Source: JAEUMD01 sp937950105
GTDB taxonomy: Bacteria > Pseudomonadota > Alphaproteobacteria > Rhizobiales > Hyphomicrobiaceae
Direction: 5' to 3'
Assembly (NCBI GenBank): GCA_036821845.1
Contig: DAISIT010000003.1
Location: 36,617-100,616 of the forward strand
Length of the DNA: 64,000 bases
The first letter of the stretch is position 1. Every line of letters starts with the position of its first letter. A program made the translations under genes and the position numbers. The notes under the pieces were generated by a model. The model was not told the origin of the DNA and did no database searches. It saw only the letters and a program-made list of their open reading frames with translations. Positions 28,349 through 36,259 of this stretch are shown here, piece by piece.

Positions 28349-29068
28349 TTACTTCTTTGCGGCCGGCTTGGCGGCAGCAGCCGGAGCGGCCTTGCCGCCT
28401 GCGGCCGGAGCAGCCTTGCCACCGGCAGCCGGAGCTGCCTTGCCACCGGCAGCCGGGGCGGCGGCAGCGGCGGCCGGAGTGGCCTCCGGCTCGTCGTCCT
28501 TGAGGCGGCCGGCGATGGTGGCGATGGTGAAGTCGCGATCACGAATGGTCGGCGACACACCCTCGGGCATGGTCACCGACGAGATGTGGATGGACGTGCC
28601 GATCTTGGTGCCGTCGAGGTTGATCTCGAAGAACGGCGGGATCTTGTCGTAGGGGCAGAACACCTCGACGTCGTGGCGCACGATGTTGAGCACGCCGCCG
28701 CGCTTCAGACCCGGCGAGAGCTGGTCGTTGACGAACTTGACCGGAACCTGGATGCGGATCATGCCGTCGTCGCCGATGCGCAGGAAGTCGGCGTGCAGCG
28801 GGGTGTCGCGGACCGGGTCGAGCTGGACGTCACGCGCGATGACGCGGTGCATGTCCTTGCCGACGGTGATCTCGAAAACGGTCGAGGTGAAGTGGCCCTT
28901 GGCGATCTGCTTGGCCAGCGTGTTGTGGTCGACGCTGATCGATACGGGCGGCTTCTTGGCGCCGTAGATGACGGCGGGAACGTGTCCCTCACGACGGGCT
29001 TGGCGTGCGGCCCCCTTGCCTGCACGCGGACGCGCCGTCGCCTCGAGCTTGACGGGTGCTTGAGACAT
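28349..29068 (-). CDS. rplY: 50S ribosomal protein L25 (CTC/TL5 type)
   Basis: A 239-residue long form of L25: an N-terminal 5S-rRNA-binding domain (about 1-95, with RQARREGHVPAVIYG) and a C-terminal TL5/CTC domain (about 100-200). The end is an Ala/Pro tail with three tandem APAAGGKA units encoded by a 24-bp repeat (about 28385-28455). ATG 29068 follows GGAG. pth is the next gene downstream. The leader contains a terminator-like hairpin, described separately, that may regulate the operon. Confidence 0.95.
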   Translation of the reverse strand: MSQAPVKLEATARPRAGKGAARQARREGHVPAVIYGAKKPPVSISVDHNTLAKQIAKGHFTSTVFEITVGKDMHRVIARDVQLDPVRDTPLHADFLRIGDDGMIRIQVPVKFVNDQLSPGLKRGGVLNIVRHDVEVFCPYDKIPPFFEINLDGTKIGTSIHISSVTMPEGVSPTIRDRDFTIATIAGRLKDDEPEATPAAAAAAPAAGGKAAPAAGGKAAPAAGGKAAPAAAAKPAAKK

Positions 29069-29082
29069 TGGCTTCGATCTCC

Positions 29083-29112
29083 AAAGAAAAATAGGGCCCG
29101 GAAACGGGGCCC
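29083..29112 (-). promoter_or_regulatory. Terminator-like hairpin in the rplY leader (attenuator candidate)
   Basis: Read on the minus strand, GGGCCC (29112-29107) pairs with GGGCCC (29099-29094) around a 7-base loop and is followed directly by TATTTTTCTTT (29093-29083). This has the form of an intrinsic terminator, yet it lies before the rplY ribosome site and start, and after its likely promoter. No other minus-strand gene ends here. Confidence 0.65.
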
Positions 29113-29176
29113 ACGGTCTGCCGCCGGCCTCCAAGGGTGCCGTGCGGCCTCTCAGCGGTAGCGTTGAGATGCGCGC

Positions 29177-29205
29177 CTTATACCCGCGGTTCGGTGGAAA
29201 GGCAA
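29177..29205 (-). promoter_or_regulatory. rplY-pth promoter
   Basis: On the minus strand TTGCCT (29205-29200) and TATAAG (29182-29177) are 17 bp apart. This predicts a start near 29170 and a leader of about 100 nt before the rplY ATG at 29068, long enough to hold the terminator-like hairpin. Confidence 0.6.
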
Positions 29206-29336
29206 ACCGGGGTGGGGGCGGGACAGGTGGCCCGGCTGGCCGCACCGGGGGGCGGCAGCAATCCTTCCACGACCTGTCTTTATGGCCGCGGCCGAAATGC
29301 ATTAGACTGACACCAGTCAACTCAGGAGACTGAAAG

Positions 29337-29834
29337 ATGCCCGATCAACTCGATGCAGCCGCGACCGCGATGTCGCGCCGGTCCGCCCTGGCGATGGGGG
29401 CCGTTGCCGGCGCCGCCGTTTTGTCTGCGGCAACCGGTGCCGCCGCGCAGGGAGCCGGGCACGATCACGGCGCCCATGCCCACGGCGACCAACAGGCGGG
29501 ACCTGCCGCCCATCAGGGCCTCGTCGACGCGGCGCTCGCCTGCGTCAACAAGGGCGAGGTGTGCCTCGATCACTGTATCGCGCTGATGTCGAAAGGCGAT
29601 ACCTCGCTCAAGGATTGCATCCGGCTCGTGGCCGCCATGCTGCCGGTCTGCGGCGCCGTCACCCGCCTCGCCGCGCTCGATGCGAAGCGCCTGAAGGAGC
29701 TCGCCAAGGTCTGCATCGACATCTGTGCGGACTGCGAGGCCGAGTGCAAGAAACACAAGGATCACCACGCGGCCTGCAAGGCGTGCGCGGAGTCCTGTGC
29801 CGCGTTCATCAAGGAAGCCGGAAAGCTCGCCTGA
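29337..29834 (+). CDS. Csp1-like four-helix copper storage protein
   Basis: A 165-residue exported protein with a twin-arginine signal (SRRSALAMG, arginines at 14-15) and a His-rich start to the mature part (GHDHGAHAHGD). Twelve cysteines follow with helical spacing, including VCIDICADCEAECKKH and ACKACAESC. This is the pattern of Csp copper storage proteins (DUF326), whose cysteine-lined helix bundle binds many Cu(I) ions. Tat export means it folds, and may load, before translocation. ATG 29337 follows CAGGAG. A short palindrome, GACTG (29305-29309) with CAGTC (29314-29318), lies just upstream and could be an operator. Confidence 0.88.
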   Translation: MPDQLDAAATAMSRRSALAMGAVAGAAVLSAATGAAAQGAGHDHGAHAHGDQQAGPAAHQGLVDAALACVNKGEVCLDHCIALMSKGDTSLKDCIRLVAAMLPVCGAVTRLAALDAKRLKELAKVCIDICADCEAECKKHKDHHAACKACAESCAAFIKEAGKLA

Positions 29835-29907
29835 TCCGTGACGGCGATAGAGCGTTGTCGATCGGAGAGTTGCATGCCTCGCTGACGGCATGGAGATTGG
29901 AGCTACC

Positions 29908-30354
29908 GTGACATCGCGTATTGCAAAACGGGTCGCCATCAGCATGGCGGCGCTCGCCGCCGCGACTGTTGCCCATGCGGGTGACGACACACCGGACGGG
30001 TTCCGGTCGCCGTCGGACAACATCCACTGCATGTTCGAACCGGCCTACGCCGGCCCGCCGGCGATCGCCGCTTCCGTGCGCTGTGACATTCGCGATATCT
30101 CTGACCCGCCGCCGCGCCCGCGTTCGTGCGACGGCGATTGGGGACGCTCGTTCGCGGTGTCTGACGCCGACGCGGTCGGCCGACTGATCTGCACGGGAGA
30201 CGCGCTGTTCAGCGATCGCCTGCCGGTTCTCGACTACGGCTCGGCCTGGCAGCACGAGGGCTTCACGTGCCTGTCCGAAAAGGATGGCGTCTCCTGCTTC
30301 AACGCCCGCCGCCACGGCTTCAAGCTGTCGCGCGGTTCCCGCACGACGTTCTGA
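29908..30354 (+). CDS. Small secreted protein, DUF6636-like
   Basis: A 148-residue exported protein. A signal peptide (cleavage near AHAGD, about residue 24) precedes a domain with FRSPSDNIHCMFE, CDIRD, LDYGSAWQHEGFTCLSEKDGVSCFN and HGFKLSRG, the cysteine-containing pattern of DUF6636 proteins. Function unknown. GTG 29908 is favoured because GGAG lies upstream and it begins right at the signal peptide; ATG 29890 is possible. It lies 73 bp after the Csp1-like gene on the same strand and might share its transcript. Confidence 0.75.
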   Translation: MTSRIAKRVAISMAALAAATVAHAGDDTPDGFRSPSDNIHCMFEPAYAGPPAIAASVRCDIRDISDPPPRPRSCDGDWGRSFAVSDADAVGRLICTGDALFSDRLPVLDYGSAWQHEGFTCLSEKDGVSCFNARRHGFKLSRGSRTTF

Positions 30355-30402
30355 TGCGACGTTCAGGCGGCAGTCGCAGGGCGCCACCGCTGCTGCGGCG
30401 CC

Positions 30403-31059
30403 TCAGGTCTTGAGCCGGCCGGGCTCGTCCGCCTCGAGGTAGGCTTCCTCCTGCGGTGTCAGATCGACCTCGTCGAAGCCGGTGATCATCGGTTTCACGT
30501 GCCCGACGAAGGAGTGCCCCGTGGTCAGCAGGTAGACGTGCGCGACGATGAAGGTCGCGATCGCGTAGGCCGTCAAGACGTGCAGGTTGGCGACGATCTC
30601 GAGCCCACCGCTGGCGCCCGCCATGCCCTGCCAGAGATTGTAGGTGAGATAGGCGAGACCGCTCAGCCAGATGGCCGGGAACAGGACCAGCTTCAGCGCC
30701 AGGTAGGCCAGTGCCTGCAGCGGGTTGTGCTTCTTCCAGTAGGCCTTGCGATAGGGATGATGCTCGCCCTTGAAGATGCCGAACGCATAGAACCGGGCCA
30801 CCTTCAGGAGGCCGTTGGTGGTCGGCACGTAGTGGACCCACGTGCCGGTCGTGAGATGCCAGAAGATGGCGAACACCCACAGCACGATGAGCACGATGGC
30901 GGCGATGGTGTGCACGTTGACGGCGGTCTCGAAGCTCGTCAGCGCGTGCAGTCCGCGCATGCGGAACCCGGTGAACAGCAGCGTCACGATGAGCGCCATC
31001 TGCGACCAGTGCCAGAAGCGCTCGAACAGCGGATAGATACGGACCTGTCTGAGGCTCAT
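30403..31059 (-). CDS. Cytochrome b561-type membrane subunit partnering the octaheme cytochrome
   Basis: A 218-residue inner-membrane protein with four membrane helices. Histidines in FERFWHWSQ, VNVHTIAA, VANLHVLTAY and FIVAHVYLLTTGHS sit in helices at places used for haem b ligation in the Ni/Fe-hydrogenase and formate dehydrogenase gamma-subunit family. Its ATG overlaps the stop of the octaheme gene (ATGA), so the two are translated together. It should pass electrons between the quinone pool and the octaheme protein. It also resembles thiosulfate reductase cytochrome b subunits. Confidence 0.85.
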   Translation of the reverse strand: MSLRQVRIYPLFERFWHWSQMALIVTLLFTGFRMRGLHALTSFETAVNVHTIAAIVLIVLWVFAIFWHLTTGTWVHYVPTTNGLLKVARFYAFGIFKGEHHPYRKAYWKKHNPLQALAYLALKLVLFPAIWLSGLAYLTYNLWQGMAGASGGLEIVANLHVLTAYAIATFIVAHVYLLTTGHSFVGHVKPMITGFDEVDLTPQEEAYLEADEPGRLKT

Positions 31060-32717
31060 GGCTCGCCCCTCCGGCGGTTGGTGAGGAGCCGCAACGCGCC
31101 GTGCGCGAGCACGCCGACCAGGGCTGCGAAGAGCATGGCGAGGCCGATGAGATCGACCCAGCGGCTGAGGCCGCTCGTCACTCCGCCCGGCATGTAGAAG
31201 CCGGAGAGCCTGGCGAGGCGCCCGTCCCTGGCATGGCAGCTGTCGCAGGCGAGGGCATCGCCCTTGGGCGCGACCATGTGCGTGATCGGCCAGTACGACA
31301 CCGTCGGGATGAAGCCGAGTTCGCCGGAGAAGGCGAGCCTGGCGTCCTGCATGCCCTTGGCGACAGCCTTCTTGAAATCGTAGTTGCCCCAGAAGGCGGC
31401 GTCGTCCTCGCCCCACAGGTGGGTGTAGACCAGCGTCTCGTTCTTGACGTCGTAGGGCATCACCGTGCGCATGGTCTTGAATGGCCAGATGCGCGAGTCG
31501 GGCTCGGCAGCGCTGCCGGCGATGGCGTTGATCTCGACCGGAGGCGCCTTGGAATCGAACTTCGTGTCGATCGTCGTGTAGTGCATGCGGCCGTTGAACC
31601 AGGCGTAATCCGGCTTGAAGTCCTCGGCGTAGGCGAAGTTGCCCTTGATCGATTTGTAGGTCGAGCGGTGGGCGCCGTTGCGCTGCGTGTAGTTGTCCTC
31701 CTTGTAGCCGACACCGTTCCTGGTCTTTCCCGCGGTGCGCCAGTCCCAATCGACCATCGTCGCCACGCCGCCGCGCGCTATGGTCGGGATGTGACAGGTC
31801 TGGCAGGCGATGCGGTCGGTGTGATCGTTGAGCTTCAACCCTTTGACCGAGGCTTGCTTGTGCGGCGCCATGCCGTGGCAGGATTCGCACGTCGCGACCT
31901 CGCGGCGCAGGCCCGGTTTGCCGATGCCCTCGGTATCCTTCGCCACCATGTCGTAGCGGCTGCCGGAGACGAGATGCTTGTCGGAGACGTGGCAGGCGGT
32001 GCAGGCGAAGTTGAGGCCCTTGACGTCCATGTGCACGTCGAGGGCCTTGTCCGGCGTGACGAGCGAGGAGTCGAGATCGCCGTGCTTGACGCCGTCGCCG
32101 CCGCCACCGTTGAAATGGCAGGTGCCGCAGTTCTCGCGCCCCGGCATGCCGACGCTTTGCGCCACCCTCACCAAATCGATGAGCGGTTTGTTTTCGAACA
32201 TGATGGAGCACGCTTCGTTGCCCTTGGTGTTGGGCGTCTTGTAGTAGGTGCGCGTGCGATCGTGGCAGACGAGGCAGTCGATGTTGTCCTGGTTCTTGAA
32301 GTCGAACGTCTCGTCCTTCCAGCCGTAGCCGGCATGGCACTGGGCGCACATGCCTTCGTTGCCGCGCGCGTTGGTGCAGAAGTTGTTGACGAGATGCTTC
32401 TTGCCGAGCTGCTGGCCATCCTTGGAGGTGTACTCCCAGGTCCAGTGGATCGACTTCATGAAATGCTTGCCGGCCTCGGTATGGCAGGTGAGACAGGCGC
32501 GCGTGACGTCGGAGCCGGTGAGGAACGGGCCCTTCAACGCGGGCAGCTTCGAATGATCGGTGGTGCCGCCGGTTTTGCCGCCGTGCTTCTGGCCGGCCAC
32601 GGGCAGCTTCGGTTTTGCGTCGCGCGGCTGCTCGTCGGCGCGCGATGGCAGGGCCAGCGCGATCCCGAGCAGCATCACGACGCCGGCCCTTAGCAGGCCT
32701 TTGCGCGTCGCATGCAT
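31056..32717 (-). CDS. Octaheme c-type cytochrome, tetrathionate reductase (OTR) family
   Basis: A 553-residue exported multiheme protein. A signal peptide (about 1-27) precedes eight CxxCH sites, in order CLTCH, CAQCH, CLVCH, CGTCH, CTACH, CESCH, CQTCH and CDSCH. The C-terminus has a membrane helix (WVDLIGLAMLFAALVGVLAHGAL) that anchors it from the periplasmic side. Length and order match the OTR family; Shewanella OTR reduces tetrathionate, nitrite and hydroxylamine in vitro. The physiological substrate is unknown. A cytochrome b subunit follows with a 4-bp overlap. ATG 32717 has GGGAGG upstream. Confidence 0.93.
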   Translation of the reverse strand: MHATRKGLLRAGVVMLLGIALALPSRADEQPRDAKPKLPVAGQKHGGKTGGTTDHSKLPALKGPFLTGSDVTRACLTCHTEAGKHFMKSIHWTWEYTSKDGQQLGKKHLVNNFCTNARGNEGMCAQCHAGYGWKDETFDFKNQDNIDCLVCHDRTRTYYKTPNTKGNEACSIMFENKPLIDLVRVAQSVGMPGRENCGTCHFNGGGGDGVKHGDLDSSLVTPDKALDVHMDVKGLNFACTACHVSDKHLVSGSRYDMVAKDTEGIGKPGLRREVATCESCHGMAPHKQASVKGLKLNDHTDRIACQTCHIPTIARGGVATMVDWDWRTAGKTRNGVGYKEDNYTQRNGAHRSTYKSIKGNFAYAEDFKPDYAWFNGRMHYTTIDTKFDSKAPPVEINAIAGSAAEPDSRIWPFKTMRTVMPYDVKNETLVYTHLWGEDDAAFWGNYDFKKAVAKGMQDARLAFSGELGFIPTVSYWPITHMVAPKGDALACDSCHARDGRLARLSGFYMPGGVTSGLSRWVDLIGLAMLFAALVGVLAHGALRLLTNRRRGEP

Positions 32718-33036
32718 GGTTTCCTCCCAAGGCACCTCGTCGTTGCGACGTGCCGCGTGCATTGGCCGGGCCAGCGCGATCCCGAACCATTGAGGAATGA
32801 ATTAGCCGCCTCGTCTGCCGCTATAGCGAGACGACACTTTGCCCCACGCGCGAGTGAATGCGTCCTTAGGCTGATGCCGGTCAGAAGTTGCGCTGCACCA
32901 ATAGCTCATAGCGACGCGAGCGATGCGCCGGTTGATCTCTCATACGTGACGAAGGCATCGCAAGGGCAGGGCTGCGATTGCTGCACGGACAGGACGGGCC
33001 GAAGTCTCTGCGAGGTGCAATACCAGCGCGCTGGCG

Positions 33037-34926
33037 TCACGGCTCGGCCTTGACGGTGGAGGCGATGGCCGCGGCGACGGCGGCGGTGTCCTCCTCCGTC
33101 GGTGACTTCTCCGCGGGCTTTGCGCCCGTCGGGGCGGCGCCTTCGATCTCGGCCAGCCACTGCGCAGTCTGCGCGTAGGCCGGATCGGAGCGGAAGATGG
33201 CGCTCGGCGCAAATGGCTCGCTGCGGGCCAGCGCCTGCGCCACCAGCTTGCGGAACTCGGGCACGTCGAAATAGGCGGCGTGCACCAGCTCCTTCCAGGT
33301 GAAATAGGTGGTGATGGCGGTGTCGGCGGTGTGCTTCGGGTCGGCGTTGGCAAGCTGGCCGATGGCGCGGCGGAACTTGGCGAGCGAGCGGCTGGCGGCG
33401 ACGTTGGCGTAATCGGCGAGCTTGTCGCCGAGCCCGTCGGGCAGGCGCGGCGGCGAGCGCTCGATCCACAGCGGCCGGTCGACCGCGCCGAGCGCGATCT
33501 CGCCCTCGGTGTCGTTGCCGAATGCCGACCGCTTCACTTCGGAGTTGGTCAGCGCGTTGAGCATGATGCTGAGGCCGTGGCTGATCACCTTGGCGATGGC
33601 GCGGATGGCGAGCATGAGCAGCAACGACACGACGCCGAAGATGACCGGTACCAGCAGCGCCGGAATGACGATCGACCACAGCCAGCGCGTGCGCCAGCCG
33701 CCGATCTCGTCGCCGCCGATGCGCCATGACAGTTCGTCCGTGACCACATGCAGCAGCAGCGCCGCGTTGATGCGGAAATCGTGGCCGTTGCCGCACAGCT
33801 TGCCGTTCTCGCACACGGCGTCGTCGCGTTCGAGGAAGCGCTGCTTGAAGCGCAGCGAGCGCTCGGCGGCCGCGAGGTCTCCGTGCCGCGCCTCGAGCGC
33901 GCGTCGCTGCTCGCGGTAGCTCTGCCACATGGCGCGGCGCTGTTCGGGCGTCATCCCCTGCACGCCGCGCGCGCTCTCGCGCATGCGCGCGGCGCCGCGC
34001 AAGGCGTCCTCGGCTCCGGGCTGGACGCGCGCCTCGTACACCTCGGTCTTCAGCCAGTCGGCGATGCCGACCATGGTCGACGACGAGGTCAGGATCGAAA
34101 TGTAGATGAGCGGCAGTGCGAACACCGAGACGAGGGTCAGCGTCGGCACCGCGAAGTGCTTGTCGAAGAAGAACAGCTTGGCGCCGGGCAGGAAGGTCAG
34201 GCCCTGGATGGCCTCGTCGTCGCGATGCGCGAGCGATACCCAGCGGCCGGCGAAATACTCGCGCGCCCGCGCGATCACGCGCCGGCGGTAATTGAGCAGG
34301 CTGCGGCCGTCGAACGCCTTGAGCACGAAATAGAAGATCAGCGCGGGTGCGCTCATCATCAGCCCTGTGACGACGAACACGCCGGGGAAGCGGCCGCCGA
34401 GCACCATGTCCTTGCCGCTCAAGACCTGCGCGATCAGGTAGACGGCGAACATGGCGAACAGCATCATCGAGGCGACGAAGATGACCCGTCGCATGAGGTC
34501 GAGGCGCGTGAACAGCCACGTCTCGCGGCGCATGTCGACGAACGGCGTGCCGACCGTGATCCAGCGCTTGAGGTTGGGCAGGCTCTGCTTGCGGGCGGCC
34601 GCGCGCAGCAGGGCGGCCGAGATGACCGAGCCGCCGTGGCTGTGACCGATGATGGCGTAGGGTTCCCCCCTGGCTTCGAGGCCGAGCAGGAGATCGAGCA
34701 GGTCCTTGCCGGCCTGGCGGCGGTCGAGTTCGCTGTTGGCGCCGCTCCAGGTGAAGTGCGTCACGTCCGGCTTGCCGTCGCCGCTGTCGAGCAACTCGAC
34801 CAGATCGCGGGCGAACACGCTGCCCTGCTGCCACCATTGCGCGTCCTCGGCCGTCGCCGGGATGTGCGGCGCAGTGTCGCTGCCTGCATGCGCGAAAGTT
34901 CCGTGTACCGCGATGATGGTTGCCAT
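33037..34926 (-). CDS. Membrane-embedded alpha/beta-hydrolase-like protein
   Basis: A 629-residue protein. The N-terminus (IIAVHGTFAHAG) and GHSHGGSVISAALL near residue 95 are the oxyanion and nucleophile-elbow regions of an alpha/beta hydrolase or lipase, with the serine replaced by histidine in the usual GxSxG reading but a serine available in GHSHGG (Ser at the centre). At least five membrane segments follow (about 150-210, 260-285, 410-440), then a soluble C-terminal part. Function unknown; lipid or ester hydrolysis is a guess. It starts 223 bp from the divergent export operon. Confidence 0.7.
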   Translation of the reverse strand: MATIIAVHGTFAHAGSDTAPHIPATAEDAQWWQQGSVFARDLVELLDSGDGKPDVTHFTWSGANSELDRRQAGKDLLDLLLGLEARGEPYAIIGHSHGGSVISAALLRAAARKQSLPNLKRWITVGTPFVDMRRETWLFTRLDLMRRVIFVASMMLFAMFAVYLIAQVLSGKDMVLGGRFPGVFVVTGLMMSAPALIFYFVLKAFDGRSLLNYRRRVIARAREYFAGRWVSLAHRDDEAIQGLTFLPGAKLFFFDKHFAVPTLTLVSVFALPLIYISILTSSSTMVGIADWLKTEVYEARVQPGAEDALRGAARMRESARGVQGMTPEQRRAMWQSYREQRRALEARHGDLAAAERSLRFKQRFLERDDAVCENGKLCGNGHDFRINAALLLHVVTDELSWRIGGDEIGGWRTRWLWSIVIPALLVPVIFGVVSLLLMLAIRAIAKVISHGLSIMLNALTNSEVKRSAFGNDTEGEIALGAVDRPLWIERSPPRLPDGLGDKLADYANVAASRSLAKFRRAIGQLANADPKHTADTAITTYFTWKELVHAAYFDVPEFRKLVAQALARSEPFAPSAIFRSDPAYAQTAQWLAEIEGAAPTGAKPAEKSPTEEDTAAVAAAIASTVKAEP

Positions 34927-35149
34927 GCCGTCGTCCCGCTCGCCGCCCTGACTGGTTCCGCTTCGACGTATAAGGTGAAGGGAACGAGATTGCGACGGCG
35001 CAAGGTCGGGGCTTGGGGTGGCGCTGTGGCGTGAGGTCGTTCACGACATTGACGAAACCCCGGGGCACGTCCGGCAGCGCATATGTAGGGTGATGTCCGC
35101 GGATACGTGCGAGGTCCGCGGGGGAGGCCCGATTGGGGCAATCAGCGGA

Positions 35150-36259
35150 ATGGCGAATGTGAGCAACGGCGACCAGCAAGCAGCGGAAGGTCCGCTGGCC
35201 ATGGTGGCGCGCGGCGGGGCGACACCACCTGTGCCGTCGCCGTCGCATTGGCGCTGGCGGACACTGCTCGTTGCCGCGGCCGGACTCGCGGCCTTCGCCG
35301 CGATCGGTCTCATGAGCCGCGCCCGCGAAGTCACGACGGCAGTTGCGAAGCGCGGCAGCGCCGCCGAGGTCGTCTACGCCACCGGCAACGTCGAGCCTGT
35401 GCACTGGGCCAAGGTCACGGCGCTGTCGCGGAAGCGCATCGTCGAGATCTGCAAGTGCGAGGGGAAGCAGGTGAAGAAGGGCGACGTGCTCGCCCGCCTC
35501 GACGACGCCGAGGAAGCGGCCGTGATGAGCGAGCTGCAGGCGCGCCTCGCCCGCCTCAAGGACGACGCCGAGCGGCTGACGACGCTGGTCCAGCGCAACA
35601 TCACGCCCAAACGTGATCTCGACGAGAAGCTGACGCAGATCCGCGAGCAGGAGGCGCGCATCGCCGCGCAGCAGGATCGCATAGCCGATCTGTCGCTGAA
35701 ATCGCCGATGGACGGCGTGGTGCTGCGGCGTGACGGTGAAATCGGCGAAATGGCCGGCATCGGTTCGTCCGACACGCTGCTGTGGGTCGGCCAGCCGACG
35801 CCCTTGCAGATCGTCGCCGAGGTCAACGAGGACGACATCTCGCGCGTCACCAAAGGGCAGAAGACGCTGCTGCGCCACGAAGGCCATACGCAAGGACCGC
35901 TGACCGGCGAGGTGATGCGCATTACGCCGAAGGGCGATCCGCAGGCGAAGACGTTCCGTGTCTACATCGCGCTGCCCGACGACACGCCGCTGCGCATCGG
36001 CATGACCGTCGAGGCCAACATCGTCGTCAGCGAGATCACCGATGGCGTCATCGTGCCGGCGGAGGCGGTGAGCGAGCAGAAGGTACAGACTGTCGACAAC
36101 GGCCGCGTCACGACACGTCCCGTGGAAGTCGGCATTCGCGGCTCCGGCACCATCGAGATCCGCAGCGCCCTCAAGGCTGGAGATGTCGTCGTTTCGCCGT
36201 TCGACAAGACCCTCAAGGACGGCGCGCTGGTGCGTCCCGTGGAGGCGAAACGCAAGTGA
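35150..36259 (+). CDS. HlyD/MacA-like periplasmic adaptor subunit
   Basis: A membrane-fusion protein of about 369 residues. After a membrane anchor (about residues 37-54) come the lipoyl half-motif, a short coiled hairpin (ELQARLARLKDDAERL), the second lipoyl half (LSLKSPMDGVVLRRDGEIGE) and a beta-barrel. It would link an inner-membrane transporter to the envelope. The start is uncertain: ATG 35150 is given, but ATG 35201 has a better ribosome site (GGAAGG) and ATG 35093 is also in frame. The stop overlaps the permease start (GTGA). Confidence 0.85.
   Translation: MANVSNGDQQAAEGPLAMVARGGATPPVPSPSHWRWRTLLVAAAGLAAFAAIGLMSRAREVTTAVAKRGSAAEVVYATGNVEPVHWAKVTALSRKRIVEICKCEGKQVKKGDVLARLDDAEEAAVMSELQARLARLKDDAERLTTLVQRNITPKRDLDEKLTQIREQEARIAAQQDRIADLSLKSPMDGVVLRRDGEIGEMAGIGSSDTLLWVGQPTPLQIVAEVNEDDISRVTKGQKTLLRHEGHTQGPLTGEVMRITPKGDPQAKTFRVYIALPDDTPLRIGMTVEANIVVSEITDGVIVPAEAVSEQKVQTVDNGRVTTRPVEVGIRGSGTIEIRSALKAGDVVVSPFDKTLKDGALVRPVEAKRK

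Noticed and set aside
30403..32790. Single large fused protein covering the cytochrome b and upstream region
   Set aside because: The frame is open by chance upstream of 31059; the octaheme gene occupies that stretch in another frame with eight haem motifs, and an ATGA overlap marks the true start.
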